From Aphrocallistes beatrix (Eukaryota; Porifera; Hexactinellida; Sceptrulophora; Aphrocallistidae): DNA of 64,000 nucleotides. The stretch is from contig OY725495.1 of the NCBI GenBank assembly GCA_963281255.1, forward strand, positions 2,046,001 to 2,110,000, written 5' to 3'. Below are positions 42,938 through 58,086 of the stretch, piece by piece (position 1 is the first letter of the stretch; every line of letters starts with the position of its first letter). The position numbers and the translations under genes were made by a program. The notes under the pieces are model-generated. The model made no database searches. It was not told the origin of the DNA and worked only from the letters and a program-made list of their open reading frames with translations.

Positions 42938-44041
42938 TCCTTACTATTAAAACTCGATTAATGTATACGTATTTATTTATTTATATATATGTCATGGGGA
43001 AGCTTCAAATTTGGTGGAATTTTAAATTCCCCTATTGGAAATTAAAATTGGAGTTTCCACTGGGGGGAATTTCAATTGGAGTTTCCCCTAGTGGAAATTT
43101 AAATATCCCTAGTGGGAACTCTAATTATAATTTGCCCTGGGGGAATTTAAATTTCTAAAGACTAGATTTTGCCGTACAAAAATTGGAGTTTCCCCTAGTG
43201 GAAATTTAAATTTCCCTAGTGGGAACTCTAATTAGGGGCAATTTAAAGTTTCACCAGTGGGACACCCAATTGTAAACGGATAAATTTAGTCATTTGATTT
43301 TAAATACCCCCAGGGCAAATTATAATTAGAGTTCCCACTAGGGGAATTTAAATTTCCACTAGGGGAAACTCCAATTTTTTGAACGGAAAAATCTAGTCTT
43401 TAGAAATTTAAATTCCCCCAGGGCAAATTCAAATTGGAGTTCACACTAGGGGAAACTCCAATTGAAATTCCCCCCAGTGGAAACTCCAATTTTAATTTCC
43501 CCTGGGGGAACTTCAAATTCCCCCAGATTTGAAGTTTCCCCATGACATATATATATATATATCTGTAACGAATTGATTAAAGAAACTGCCGGGAGCAGAA
43601 AGCTGATTTTGGCATGTGGGAGTCTTTTGGCTATGGCTCCACTAAGTTCTGAGCTCAGAGCAAAATGTCGACTCATCATGGAATTATGACGTCATTGTCA
43701 CATTTTTAAAAGTTAAGCAATACAGTTATTCGAGGATAACTCCGCCATTATAGGAGATAGAAGGCTGAAATTTTAAAAGAATCTGTATACTAACATATCT
43801 CACATATGATGCAACTAACCTCAAAAAATGATGACTCATCACGTTTTTATGACGTCATCATTACTCATCAAAATTTTTAAAATTGATCATTTTGGTGATT
43901 TTTCGTGCGATATTGATTATAACAGTAGGACAGACGTATTTAGAGATATTTCCATTATAATTAATCAATGTGACTGCAGGCGCCTCCGTCGGACACAAAG
44001 TGTCCGCCAGCTGCGCAGCGCAAGCAAGCGAAGCGCGCTTG
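42938..44041 (+). mobile_element. HLE, both ends, with a palindromic element in its microsatellite
   Basis: From TCCTTACTATTAAAACTCG to GCGAAGCGCGCTTG. The 578-bp palindrome at 42983-43560 lies inside its (AT)n tract. The hairpin has intact CGGACAC/GTGTCCG arms. Without the insert it is ~526 bp. Confidence 0.75.
42983..43560. repeat. Giant near-perfect palindrome with internal repeats
   Basis: TATATATATGTCATGGGGAA at the left is matched by the inverse at the right, and the inverted match continues to the middle (~43270). Each arm contains several copies of CCCTAGTGGAAATTTAAATT and GGGAACTCTAATTA, so pairing is possible in several registers. No coding capacity. Confidence 0.8.
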
Positions 44042-44042
44042 T

Positions 44043-44799
44043 ATACCTAAACATGCCAAAATTATTAAATCAACAATCGAAATAATTGATACTGTAATCC
44101 GGCCTGTCTAAATAATTGGAAATATACCTTGGCCAGGAAAAAAACAATTTTAAATCCTGTATAATTAATTGACCAATATTTATTGAAGGGAACCTTTGTC
44201 AGACAAGAAAGATTGGCTAATAAGAATAATGCAAATTGTAACCAATTGATTTCTGATCTTATCAAATTTTAGATGTAACATTTCCAGCAAGAATAAAACG
44301 GGTAAGAAAATAGAGGTCGCGACCGTATTATCACTCTATGTTAGTATAAAATGCTTAATTATCATGGGTGATGGGTGAAATCATTAACACATTTTGCTCT
44401 TGTATTTATCTGTATATATTATCTTAAATTTCCATGGATAATTTCGAAATCTAAGCACCTAACAAATTTATTTCAAAATAATAATATCACGAAAAGTCTT
44501 CCCAATTTTGAAACGAGAAAAGTGGAAATCAGGTGACGGGAAAGAATATTGTTCTCCACACATCATACCCAAGGGAAAATACGTCACAGTATAATTGTTA
44601 AATAGAATAACGAATATTCAGTGCCAACACGATACACAAGCGGATCTCCTAAATGAATTCCTTATCATATTAAATTTAATCGCAATATTATTTTGAGATA
44701 TATATTTTTTTAAATGAATTATCTCATGAAGTTTATAACTAGATAAGTGAAAATTAGAAGATTTTACAAACAATGTACGTGTATGTACAAAAAAACAGG
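44043..44799. other. No recognisable gene; PKN downstream flank
   Basis: AT-rich sequence beyond the polyadenylation signal of the kinase gene. No repeats of the families above were noticed. Confidence 0.35.
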
Positions 44800-44805
44800 T
44801 TTATT
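44800..44805 (-). terminator. Poly(A) signal AATAAA for PKN
   Basis: AATAAA on the minus strand about 180 bp after the PKN stop, followed by a T/GT-rich stretch. No poly(A) tract is encoded after it, which argues against a processed retrocopy. Confidence 0.55.
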
Positions 44806-44984
44806 GAAATACTTGAATATTTATATCAACAGAAAATATAATGAATCACAGAGAATAATACAATATACAATATCGATACCACAAATATAATACCAACACA
44901 TTCATTCACAACTCAGTACCAAGTGACCTATAGTTAATTGATAATAAATTTAATAGAAACAAAGGTAAAATGAATTATGATAGC

Positions 44985-48894
<3,910 letters not shown>

Positions 48895-49540
48895 TTTAAG
48901 GTTGGTGTTTCCTATGGGACACTTGTTTTTTACTAAAATGTGCCCAAATTGGTATTTTATCATTTTTAGATCCTTATAGGGGTTCTAAACAATAATTCTG
49001 ATTTTTATAACTCCAGCCCCAATATTTCGCCACTTTGAGCCACTTGTTTCACCTGGTGTCGCTGTAAAAACGATACATTTTAAATGCGAAATGTCCCACA
49101 GCTATAACTTCTTTTAACAGTGGCAGATCATTTTAGTGCTAAATTCATGCTCAGCACTAGATTTCCAGCAATTCAATATTTATATTGACCATATTTGGAA
49201 ACAATTTTGTTTGACCGTGTCTAGCAACGGCCAGGAATTTTTTAACATTTCTGACCGTTGCTAGGAAAAGGGAACCAAAATATTCTCCAAAAACCCCAGT
49301 CATAACTGACAACTTTTTAACACTTTTGAAGGTGTCATGATGTGAAAATATTTGATATACCATATTTTGAAGTTAAGTACTACTATAAGTTGTTGAATTA
49401 GGATGTTTGGATGTTATTTAATAGTAGGATACAGTAAAAACTAATGGAAATCAAGCCTTTCCGAAGAAAATTGCTTTGTAGCCTGTTTTTAGCACTTAAA
49501 AAATCAATTTTACAAAGGAGGAATCTTTAGTTACAAAAGT
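48895..49540 (+). repeat. Direct repeat family F, copy 1
   Basis: AAGGTTGGTGTTTCCTATGG through GGTGTCGCTGTAAAAACG and CAGCACTAGATTTCCAGCAA aligns with copy 2 about 1.07 kb downstream. Non-coding and diverged (roughly 70% by eye). Confidence 0.6.
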
Positions 49541-49970
49541 CGTAGAGTAAAAAACTCGATGGTTTTGGAAAGATCCCGTCACGTAGAACAAAATGATAGA
49601 GACAGATTTTCGATATTCTACTTTAAGAAAACGTAAAAATATTTTTACTTTCAAAATCTGCTTCTAAATATTGTAGCAACGAAATTGGAAAGAAAAAATT
49701 AATTGGGTTAAAATTTAAAATTATATCCTTATTATTAATTTATTCAACCATTTCGTGCAAGAATAATTGAGTTAAAGAGGCATAAGCCATTGAAGTTTCC
49801 TTGTATGTCCTCTATAAATTAGGTGATTTGGGGGAAAATTTTTTCTTGCTTTTTGAGCTCCCGAAAAGTGTATTTTTGCAGATAACTCATCGAGATCAGT
49901 TTCCACCAAAAATTTCATGAGAAAATAATGAAAACTTTTTGAGTTAGTTCTAGAGAAGGAAACACCAACC

Positions 49971-50700
49971 TTAAGGTTGGCCTTTCCTAGGGCATTTTGT
50001 TTATTATCACTAATTTGCAAAAAGTCATTTTTATTCATTTTTATCTCCTTAATTAAAGGGTTCTAAACATTAATTTCGATTTTTAGAATTTCAATACTAG
50101 TATTTCGCCACTTAGAACCACTTGTACCACCTGGTGTCGCCCAAAAAAGTACACATTTTTGACGCGAAATGTTTCATATCCATATTTCTTTAAACCATGT
50201 CAGATCATCATTTCAATGGTAATTCGTCCTCAGCACTAAATTTCCAGCAATTTGATATATATATTGGACACATTTGGAGAAATTCTTTGGTTGCGGGTTC
50301 TTCAAATATGGTCAATATATATATCAAATGCCGAAATTTAGTGCTGAGCACGAATCCAGCATTAAAGTGATGATCTGACATGGTTCAAAGAAGTTATTGA
50401 TCTGGGATTCCAGCGGATAATATCGAATGTGGTTATTTTTGGGTGGCCAGTCATTAATGACCAGTTTTTTACACTTTTAATAGTGAAAAATTTTGATATA
50501 CCATATTTTGAAGTTAAGTACTGCATGTTATTTAATATTACAAAGCAGTTAAAACAATTGGAGATTGAGGGACATATATAAATATTTTCAAAATCCTATT
50601 TTCTGAGACCTTTTTTCAGGAATTATAAAGTTGATAACTTTTTGTAAATTCAACATGGGGCAAAAACTCAACGGTTTTTGATAGATCTCGAAGAATAGAA
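49971..50700 (+). repeat. Direct repeat family F, copy 2
   Basis: Parallel to copy 1 (CCACCTGGTGTCGCC, CAGCACTAAATTTCCAGCAA). A ~130-bp inverted duplication of its own centre follows (ATTTAGTGCTGAGCACGAAT near 50340), making a local hairpin at ~50200-50400. Confidence 0.6.
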
Positions 50701-50811
50701 CAAAATGAACAGACAGATTTTTGATAATATAAATAAAAAGAGAATTATGAAAAAATAGTGTCAAAATTACTAAAATAAAATTCCTCTGGTCTGAATTATC
50801 TAATTCTAAGG

Positions 50812-50922
50812 TGACAATGACGTCATAATTCCATGATGAATAGACATTTTCGTCTGAGCTCAAAATTAGTGGAGTCATAGCCAAAAGACTCTCACATTCC
50901 AAAATCAGCTTTCTGAACTATA
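50812..50922 (-). mobile_element. HLE fragment, reversed
   Basis: Short 5'-half piece: GGTGACAATGACGTCATAAT through CCAAAAGACTCTCACATTCC. Truncated at both sides. Confidence 0.55.
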
Positions 50923-50926
50923 TATA

Positions 50927-51376
50927 CACTACTCGGACAAAAGTATTTGCACACTTCATTATCTTACGTGCATTTAATACTAAAACGGTAAGTGATACAA
51001 CTAATCGGGTTTCAAATTCGAAATCTTCGCATTCGAATTAGCTATTGTAGGATATTTCTAATCAATTACTAATTCCCAATTATTTCAAATTATCAATCAC
51101 TGCCATCTTGTGCCACATATGTCCCTTTTATCACTGTACATGATGGTGATGTACTTACTATCCCTTGTGCCACAGGTTGATAATCTTACTCATTGAGTTG
51201 AGCCATTTGTTAGAAATCTTCAACTATTACTAATTCAAATGTGAAGATTTCGAATTTTAAATCAGACTCTTAATAGCTCTTAGAGTTTGAATTCTTTTCC
51301 CTCCCATGAAAAGATCAATTTAGTACTATTTGTATGGTGAAGAATATAGTGTACAAATAATTTTGTCCGGTTAGTG
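50927..51376. mobile_element. Tc1-type MITE (family D), intact (450 bp)
   Basis: The ends CACTACTCGGACAAAAGTAT and (reverse complement) CACTAACCGGACAAAATTAT, with TA on both sides. The body is a long imperfect palindrome around ATGATGGTGATG. This is the reference copy for the fragments at 36.2, 42.0 and 34.5 kb. Confidence 0.75.
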
Positions 51377-51519
51377 TATACAGGGTGGTCCATGTATAAT
51401 CTATCGATTTAATGATGTTATAATTCAGGAAATTCTTGTCCGATCTTTATGAATGACCACTCGTTTTATTGCCAAAACTTATACTTTTTTATATTTACTA
51501 GCTAAAACACCATTAGATT

Positions 51520-52018
51520 ATGTCATTGCGTTTGGAGACAGAAATGAAAGTCAGCATTGTGAAATGGTACTATGAAAATATTAAGAGTGTAGTCAGAACA
51601 CAGAGGACTTTCAAGAGAGTTTACAAGTGTAAAACAGCTCCATGTGGACAAACAATCAGGAATCTTGTTAAGAAATTCGAGGAAGATGGTTCAGTTGCCA
51701 ACAAATCAGCACCAGGTCCAGTATTCACTGCAAGAACACCCCATAACATTGCAAAAATCCAGAAGAAAATTGAAGAATCACCCCGACACTCTCAAAGGAT
51801 GATTTCAAGGAAGAAGAAAATATCAAAGTCAACGGTCAGGAGGATCCTTGTGGATGATTTGTCCCTATTTCCCTATAAAATACAAGTGCTACAAAAGCAG
51901 TCCAAGAACAACAAGAAGCAGAGAAGAGACTATGCTAAACGTATTTCACAAATGATTGAGGATGGTATTCTTGACATCAGAAAAATCCACTGGTCTGATG
52001 AAGCCAATTTTCACTTAT
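51520..52018 (+). pseudogene. Tc1/mariner transposase, truncated after the first Asp
   Basis: MSLRLETEMKVSIVKWYYEN opens a helix-turn-helix domain (CGQTIRNLVKKFEEDGSV), followed by the second DNA-binding region (SKSTVRRIL) and the first catalytic Asp in IHWSDEANFHLSG. The sequence then passes directly into the AACCGAATAATT array, so the rest of the catalytic domain is lost. The element's left TIR, CAGGGTGGTCCATGTATAAT, starts at 51381 after TA. Confidence 0.75.
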
Positions 52019-52559
52019 CAGGACACGTTAACCGATTAATGGTCAGACCAAATAATTTGGTTAACCGAATAATGGTTAAACCGAATAATTTGGTCAACCA
52101 AATAATTTGCTGAACCAAATAATACTTTTTGCATAAATTTTTATATATTATATAAATATTTATACAAAAATATAATCAAGTATAAGTAAGCCTATTAGAT
52201 TTATTTGTTTTCGGACCACCTCATGTAAGAACGTGTGATTTTATTGGGAAAGCATGCAAATTATTTGTTTGACCAAATTATTCGGTTGACCAAATATTTG
52301 GTTGACCAAATTATTCGGTTGACCAAATTATTCGGTTGACCAAATTATTTGGTTGACCAAATATTCGGTTGACCAATTTATTCGGTTGACCAAATTATTT
52401 GGTTGACCAAATATTCGGTTGACCAAATTATTCGGTTGACCAAATTATTTGGTTCTCAACCGAATACCAAATAATGATATTTGGTTACAAACCAAATATC
52501 AATTATTTGCAAATAATATTTGGTTAAACCGAATAATCAACTATTCGGTTTCAACCCTG
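52019..52559. repeat. GGTTGACCAAATTATTC tandem array, possible hAT MITE
   Basis: Some 15 or more imperfect units of ACCAAATTATTCGGTTG (period 16-17) in one main block (52255-52450), with inverted and diverged units at both sides. The outer ends CAGGACACGTTAACCG and (reverse complement) CAGGGTTGAAACCG could be hAT-type TIRs. CTTAT occurs directly outside each (52014-52018, 52560-52564), shorter than the 8 bp expected. Confidence 0.6.
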
Positions 52560-52630
52560 CTTATTATCCAAATCAAAATTAAAATTAATGGGTATGAAAA
52601 AATGTCACAGAACTTATGAGCCACCCTGTA
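52560..52630 (-). mobile_element. Solo end of a maT element
   Basis: This 71-bp segment matches the 3' side of the maT at 55087-56345 (TTATTATCCAAAT...GTCACAGAACTTATGAGCCA, CCCTG, then TA). The rest of the element is absent here. Confidence 0.75.
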
Positions 52631-52734
52631 ATAGGAAATAGTATATTCGCTATCAAATGGAATTACATTTGAATCTGTAGCTACTGCAGTTTTCAAGATA
52701 TAACCCCAACTGACCAGAACACGTTTCCATAGCA

Positions 52735-53060
52735 ACACGAAAATGTCGACTCACCATGGATTTATGACGTCATAGTAACCTTTTTAGAACTAGAAATTTC
52801 AGTTTTTCGACTATAACTCATCTACTTTTGGTAATTGAAGGCTGAAATTTTAATTGAATCTGTATATTAATATATCTCAAATATGATGCATCTATCATCA
52901 AAAAATGATGACTCATCACTATGTTATGACGTCATCATTACGCACCAAAAAATTTTTGAATTCACAAATTTGGTGATTTTTCGTGCGATATCGATTATGA
53001 TAGGAGAACAGACGTTTTAGAGATGTAATCTCAATTATAATTAAACAACGTGACCCAGGT
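52735..53060 (+). mobile_element. HLE, truncated at both ends
   Basis: CGAAAATGTCGACTCACCAT through ATGATGACTCATCACTATGT and TGACGTCATCATTACGCA to GTGACCCAGGTGCCC. Hairpin and CTTG end lost; a second HLE follows at 53068. Upstream (52630-52733) is a small FB-C fragment. Confidence 0.6.
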
Positions 53061-53067
53061 GCCCAAA

Positions 53068-53911
53068 TCCTTACTATTAAAACTCGATAAATGTATCTGT
53101 ATATGTGTGTCTATACATATATCTGTAACGAATTGATTGAAGAAACTGCAAGGCACAGATTGGTGATTTTGGCATGTGGGAGTCTTTTGGCTATGATTCC
53201 ACTATGTTCTGAGCTCAGACGAAAATGTCGACTCAACATCGATTTATGACGTCATAGTAACCTTTTTGATATTTAGTAATGTCAGTTTTCCAACCTTAAC
53301 TCAGCCATTTTAGGTGATAGAAGGCTGAAATTTTAATAGATTGTGTATATTAATATATCTCAAACAGTGTATCTTTTAAGGTTTGAAAAAAAATTTTTAG
53401 TTCTTCTTAGGATTAAAAAAAATAATACCCGGAATAAAAAAAATATATTATATTGGGATTTTTATTTATATAAATTCAAAATTTTGAAACGTTATTGTAA
53501 TCGAAGCCATCTGAAACTCCCAATATTGGCCAGGAATGTAAAATTTATCATACTTCGAACAAAATCATGTAATAATACGCTAATATAAAATATCAAACCA
53601 TTTCTTAGTCATATATAAAAAATTTGTATTATAATCTAAATTCTAGAAAAAAATAAATCAGAAATTAAAAAAACTTTTAGAAGTAAGAAAATCATTAAAA
53701 AATGATGACTCATCTCTGTTATGCCGTCATCATTACGCATCAAAATTTTAAAAATTGACAAATTTGGTGATTTTTCCCGCGATATCGAATACAACAGTAA
53801 GACAGACGCATTTATCTCGTAATTAATCAATGTGACCCAGGCGCCCTTTGGGCGCCTCCGGCAGGCACAGTGTCCGCAGGCTGCGCTGTGCAAGCAAGCG
53901 ATGTGCGCTTG
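53068..53911 (+). mobile_element. HLE with ~330 bp of inserted AT-rich DNA
   Basis: Starts TCCTTACTATTAAAACTCG after A and ends GATGTGCGCTTG before T. Between 53360 and 53690 the HLE body is replaced by unrelated AT-rich sequence; the hairpin is imperfect. The insert's nature is not clear. Confidence 0.65.
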
Positions 53912-54034
53912 TATACATTGCCACTTTTACCTGGGTTCTCTTCTATTTATAGTCTGGACCCCAAATTTATATGGCTTCCCCAACCAAAATGGTTTAAATA
54001 GGAAATGACGCAACACATTCCTGGTATAGGCGGG

Positions 54035-54458
54035 GATATATATATCTGTAACGAATTTATTGAAGAAACTGCCAGGCGCAGAACTGATTTTGGCATGTGA
54101 GAGTATTTTGGCTATGGCTCCAATAAATTCTGAGCTCAGACGAAAATGACGACTCACCATGGATTTATGACGTCATTGTCCCCTTTTTGGAACTAGAAAT
54201 TTTTTTAGAGTATAACTCAGCCATTTCAGGTGAAAGAATCCTGAAAATTTTATTAAATGTGCATATTAATGTATTTCACATATGATACAACTATCCTCCA
54301 AAAATGATGACTCATCACTCTGTTATGACGTCATTTTTACGCATCAAAAATTTTAAAATTAACATATTTCATGATTTTCGAGTGTTATCGACTTTAACAG
54401 TGAGACAGACGTATTTAGGGATGTTACCCCCTTATTATTAATCAATGTGAGCCCATCA
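54035..54458 (+). mobile_element. HLE, diverged, 3' end missing
   Basis: ATATCTGTAACGAATTTATT through CATATGATACAACTATCCTC, ATGATGACTCATCACTCTG and TGACGTCATTTTTACGCATC to ATCAATGTGAGCCC, which is directly repeated (54442-54469) at the break. Confidence 0.6.
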
Positions 54459-54469
54459 ATGTGAGCCCT

Positions 54470-55000
54470 AACCGCGTTTGTATCTCTTATTTTGTAAAGA
54501 TGTTCATTTATCAAAAGTAAGAGTATTTTCATTTTCAATTTACTAGTTAACAAACATCTGGCAACTCTTTGGCGTAAATGATTAGCGTATTTCACAACTT
54601 TTTCCTTAATTTCATTTGCAGATTTAGGTAGAGAATGGTCAATAGCATTAAGAGATTTTCTTAAGTCGGAGGAAGTTACAAAAATTTGAAATGAAAGGCA
54701 ATCACAAGCTGTCATTCTGACAAGAACTGCTGGAAGACTAGTTTCATTGATAAAACGGTCTAGAATCATTGATAAAAAAGTTTTCCAGCTACATTAGGTT
54801 TAGATCTATGCTCAGAATTACTCTCTGAGCTAGTCCGATTTAATATTTCAATTTGATTGATGGCTTTCAAGTAAACATAAAAACCATTTGTTGATCTGCC
54901 ATCACACTTGATCACCTTCTTGCAGATTTTACATTGAGAGTTTGACGCATTTTGATCGTTTGAAATGCTGCCAAATCTCAGTTCCTTAAAATTGTCGAAA
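54470..55000 (-). pseudogene. BED-finger/hAT protein N-terminal remnant
   Basis: The minus strand from ~55000 reads NASNSQCKICKKVIKCDGRS, a BED-like finger start (C-x2-C) without its His pair, then SESNSEHRSKP. After a frame change near 54775 it reads DRFINETSLPAVLVRMTACD and VTSSDLRKSLNAIDHSLPKS, typical of the region after the BED finger in hAT proteins, then diverges. The catalytic domain is absent. Confidence 0.6.
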
Positions 55001-55086
55001 TATAATATTTTCTGTCAATATGTAATAGGATGTAACACGTATTAAAAAAAGTGCAGTTGGACTTTGTACACATACTATTATTTATA

Positions 55087-56345
55087 CAGGGTGGCTCATA
55101 AGTTCTGTGACATTAATATATTTAAAATACACTGGTCCTACTTGCTATTTGCACTAGACTTGCATGTTTTGCTAATAATATGCTAGAAATAATCACTATT
55201 CTATATACCCTCCTTTCTTCTGAATTACAGCATTTAATCTACGAGGGAAGGCCTCTACTGCAGCACGCAGTGTTTCCTGAGGTATTTTATCCCATTCTCT
55301 CCTCAACGACGCCTTAAGAGACTCTATATTGGTGTGGGTTTTAGCACAAGCCTTTGTCTCCAAAATAGACCAGATCGAGTAATCCATTGGATTCAAATCG
55401 GGGCTGTAGGGGGGCCATTCCTCCTTGGTAATAAAATCGGGGATATTCTCCTTTAACCATGCCTGGGTGAGTTTCGAGATGTGGGCAGGTGCACCATCCT
55501 GTTGAAATAAAAAAGACTCCCCAGAGAACATGGACTGGCTTAGATCTTTCAGTACAGGTTCTAATATAAGCTCGCGATACGAGATTGAATTGATTTTAGC
55601 TCCTGGCGGAACAAAAACCAGGGATGTCCGACCAATGCCCGAAACCCCAGCCCAAACCATGACAGAGAGTGGTTTCTGAACTCGTGCAACGTAATGCAAC
55701 TCTTCTGGGATTGAATGAGCACTAGATGATATAATTCTGTCATTTTGAGCATTACTAGCTTCTTCTATCGTGAATAATTTCTTGTCTGAAAAAAGAATGT
55801 TGTTCATTCCATGAATAGCGTGCCGCTTTAACAGACCCTTGCTCTTAACCAGTCTCTTTCCCTTGATCTAGTCAGTAAGGAAGTGCACCTTCTTCCTTTT
55901 GAATGATTTCATTCCTAAATGGTCCCTAACGATCCTTTGAACAGATCGGCGAGATATTTTAATGACTGATGCCATTTTACGCATAGATCGCCGGGGATTT
56001 CTTCGAATTTGTTCCCGCACCGTCTTCCGCACCTTTGGGGTCACAACAGTACACGGACGTCCACTCCTGGCCCTATCCTCAACATTTCCAGTCTCCAGAT
56101 ATCTCTTAATGGCCCTAACAGCAAACATTCTTCTTCCCCTGGGCATTTTGAGCATTTTGGAAATTTCCTTCGGTTTATAACCCGCTTGAAATAATCCAAC
56201 TACAGCACATCGATCACGCTCCATTAGCTACACAATATGTTGAATATATAGTGATAAAATAAATTTGATTAACTGTCTTATTATCCAAATTAAAATTAAA
56301 ATTAATGGGTATGAAAAAATGTCACAGAACTTATGAGCCACCCTG
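55087..56345 (-). mobile_element. maT transposon with perfect 27-bp TIRs (1259 bp)
   Basis: The TIRs begin CAGGGTGGCTCATAAGTTCT and are identical over 27 bp at both ends, flanked by TA (55085-55086, 56346-56347). Contains one transposase frame on the minus strand. Identical TIRs and a nearly open frame point to a young insertion. Confidence 0.9.
55196..56224 (-). pseudogene. maT (DD37D) transposase, one in-frame TAG
   Basis: 342 codons in one frame, interrupted only by TAG at 55868-55870 (codon 119). The N-terminal part holds two helix-turn-helix motifs (YKPKEISKMLKM; ISRRSVQRIVRDHLG) around a GRP box (RSGRPC). The catalytic triad is Asp147 (FSDKK), Asp243 (QQDGAPAH) and Asp281 (SPDLNPMDYSIW), with 37 residues between the last two, the hallmark of maT. 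Otherwise intact. The TAG could be a recent mutation or a sequencing error. Confidence 0.85.
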
Positions 56346-56347
56346 TA

Positions 56348-56880
56348 GTAGTACAATAATATAATTACAACGGATTCTTACTTAATATTTTTTAGCACAT
56401 GTAATTAGTATACCACAGCTCTTGTTAATGTTTTATGTTCACAGATTTAAAAAGAATTCGCATCAATGATATTTGGATAGTATCAATGATAAAATGTAAC
56501 TTAAATATTTTGATTAATTTGTGGGAAATTATTATCACCGTATCTTCGATTAACTTAGCGGAAAGCCCCTCAGTTAGAAGCCAATAAAATCAAATTTTGG
56601 GGAGGATGAGCCTCACCAAGCCTCCATTACGCGCCGCTCATGCTAACACCCGACAAATCGAATTACAACTCTTTATTAAGCTCTCAAGCAATTGAAAAGC
56701 TTAGGGCCACTATTAATAGAAAACTTGTTTCAGCTTCAAAAACACTCTTAGTGGGGATGCGGGCCGGCGTATTTCATTATCATGATCTCATTATTTGATA
56801 TAACAATAAAACCTGTTTATTTGACCTATAATTGGCTGCAAACATTTAATTAATGCAGTGGAATCTATAAAACAACCAGT
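56348..56880. other. No recognisable gene
   Basis: AT-rich spacer. A GC-richer stretch at 56560-56660 (CATTACGCGCCGCTCATG) and 56760-56780 has no assignment. Confidence 0.3.
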
Positions 56881-56883
56881 ATA

Positions 56884-57141
56884 CAGTCGAACCTGCTTTA
56901 GCCCACCTCTATATAGCGGTCATCTGCACATAGCGGCTAGCAAATAACATGTGACAGTCCCGTCCGATTTCCTATAATATTTACTCGTGTATAACGGCCA
57001 CCTACCCACCTGCCCTCTTTTCCTGTCCCTTGGGGTTCTAAAACTGTCAATAACGGCTTGTTGCCACTTCATCTCATCGTTACAACCTGGCACTCTATAT
57101 TCTGGGCGCTATTTAGAAATAACTGAAAACGGGTTCGACTG
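56884..57141. mobile_element. Tigger/pogo-type MITE (258 bp)
   Basis: The ends CAGTCGAACCTGCT and (reverse complement) CAGTCGAACCCGTT, TA on both sides. Body shares GACAGTCCCGTCCGA with the tandem pair at 3.7-4.0 kb. Confidence 0.7.
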
Positions 57142-57456
57142 TATACTGAAATGTTAGTTATATTAACTGTATAACTCAATCAATAGTAATAAAGTCCCGC
57201 AACTGAAATATATAATGAGATGCTAATCGCTAAATTAACAATATATGCAGTAGGCTAAATATTGATCCGGGCGGTGGAGATGAAACATGCTTGCAATTAA
57301 CAGTGGCCTAAATTATTGAAATATTCACAGATTTTTCATACTTATCTATCTTTATGGTTTATTTTGGTTTAGCTAGTAATGTTTAGAGTGATACCATTAT
57401 AAAGAGACTGTATATTTTGATCAGAAATGTGGAATTTCAATACTAATTAGTACAAA
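57142..57456. other. No recognisable gene
   Basis: AT-rich spacer between the MITE and the next HLE. Nothing recognised. Confidence 0.3.
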
Positions 57457-57599
57457 CAAGCGCGCTTCGCTTGCTTGCGCTGCGCGGCTGGCGGACACTT
57501 TGTGTCCGCCGGAGGCACCCTTTGGGTAGCTGGGCTCACAATGATGAATTATAAGGTAGATAACATATCAAAATATGTGTGTCTTGCTGTTATAATCGA

Positions 57600-57961
57600 C
57601 AGGGCTGGGGTTGGTTAACCGATTTTATGGTTCGGTTATTTTGGTTTCCTCCAGGGCGGTTAACCGGTTAACCGATACCAGTATTAATTAATTGGTTGAA
57701 CTATGGATTTTGGACTAAGCTTTAACCTGATATTGAAAAAATTGATAATTTTCAGTGGTCTCGAAATATACTTTGTGGAAAATAGGAATTCTATTAAATT
57801 TTCAAATTTTTAGAAGTACGTAATATTCTTGAGTCTCCTTCGAAAAACAGAAATTAATGTGAATATTTAGAAAATAAAGCAGATCGGCTAACCGATCTAA
57901 GATTTCCTTAACCGTTAACCGAGATTGACGGCGGTTAGACGGTTAACCGAATCCAGCCTTG
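57600..57961. mobile_element. hAT-type MITE (362 bp) with TTAACCG motifs
   Basis: The ends CAGGGCTGGGGTTGGTTAACC and (reverse complement) CAAGGCTGGATTCGGTTAACC; both sides repeat CGGTTAACCG. The flanks ATAATCGA and TATTCGAT are only an imperfect duplication. Related in style to the array at 52.0-52.6 kb. Confidence 0.6.
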
Positions 57962-58086
57962 TATTCGATATCACTCGAAAAATAATTAAATTTGTCAGTT
58001 TAAAGATTTTTGATGCGTAATGATGACATCATAACAGAGTGATGAGTCATCATTCTTTGAAGAAAAGTTTTATCATATTTGAGATA

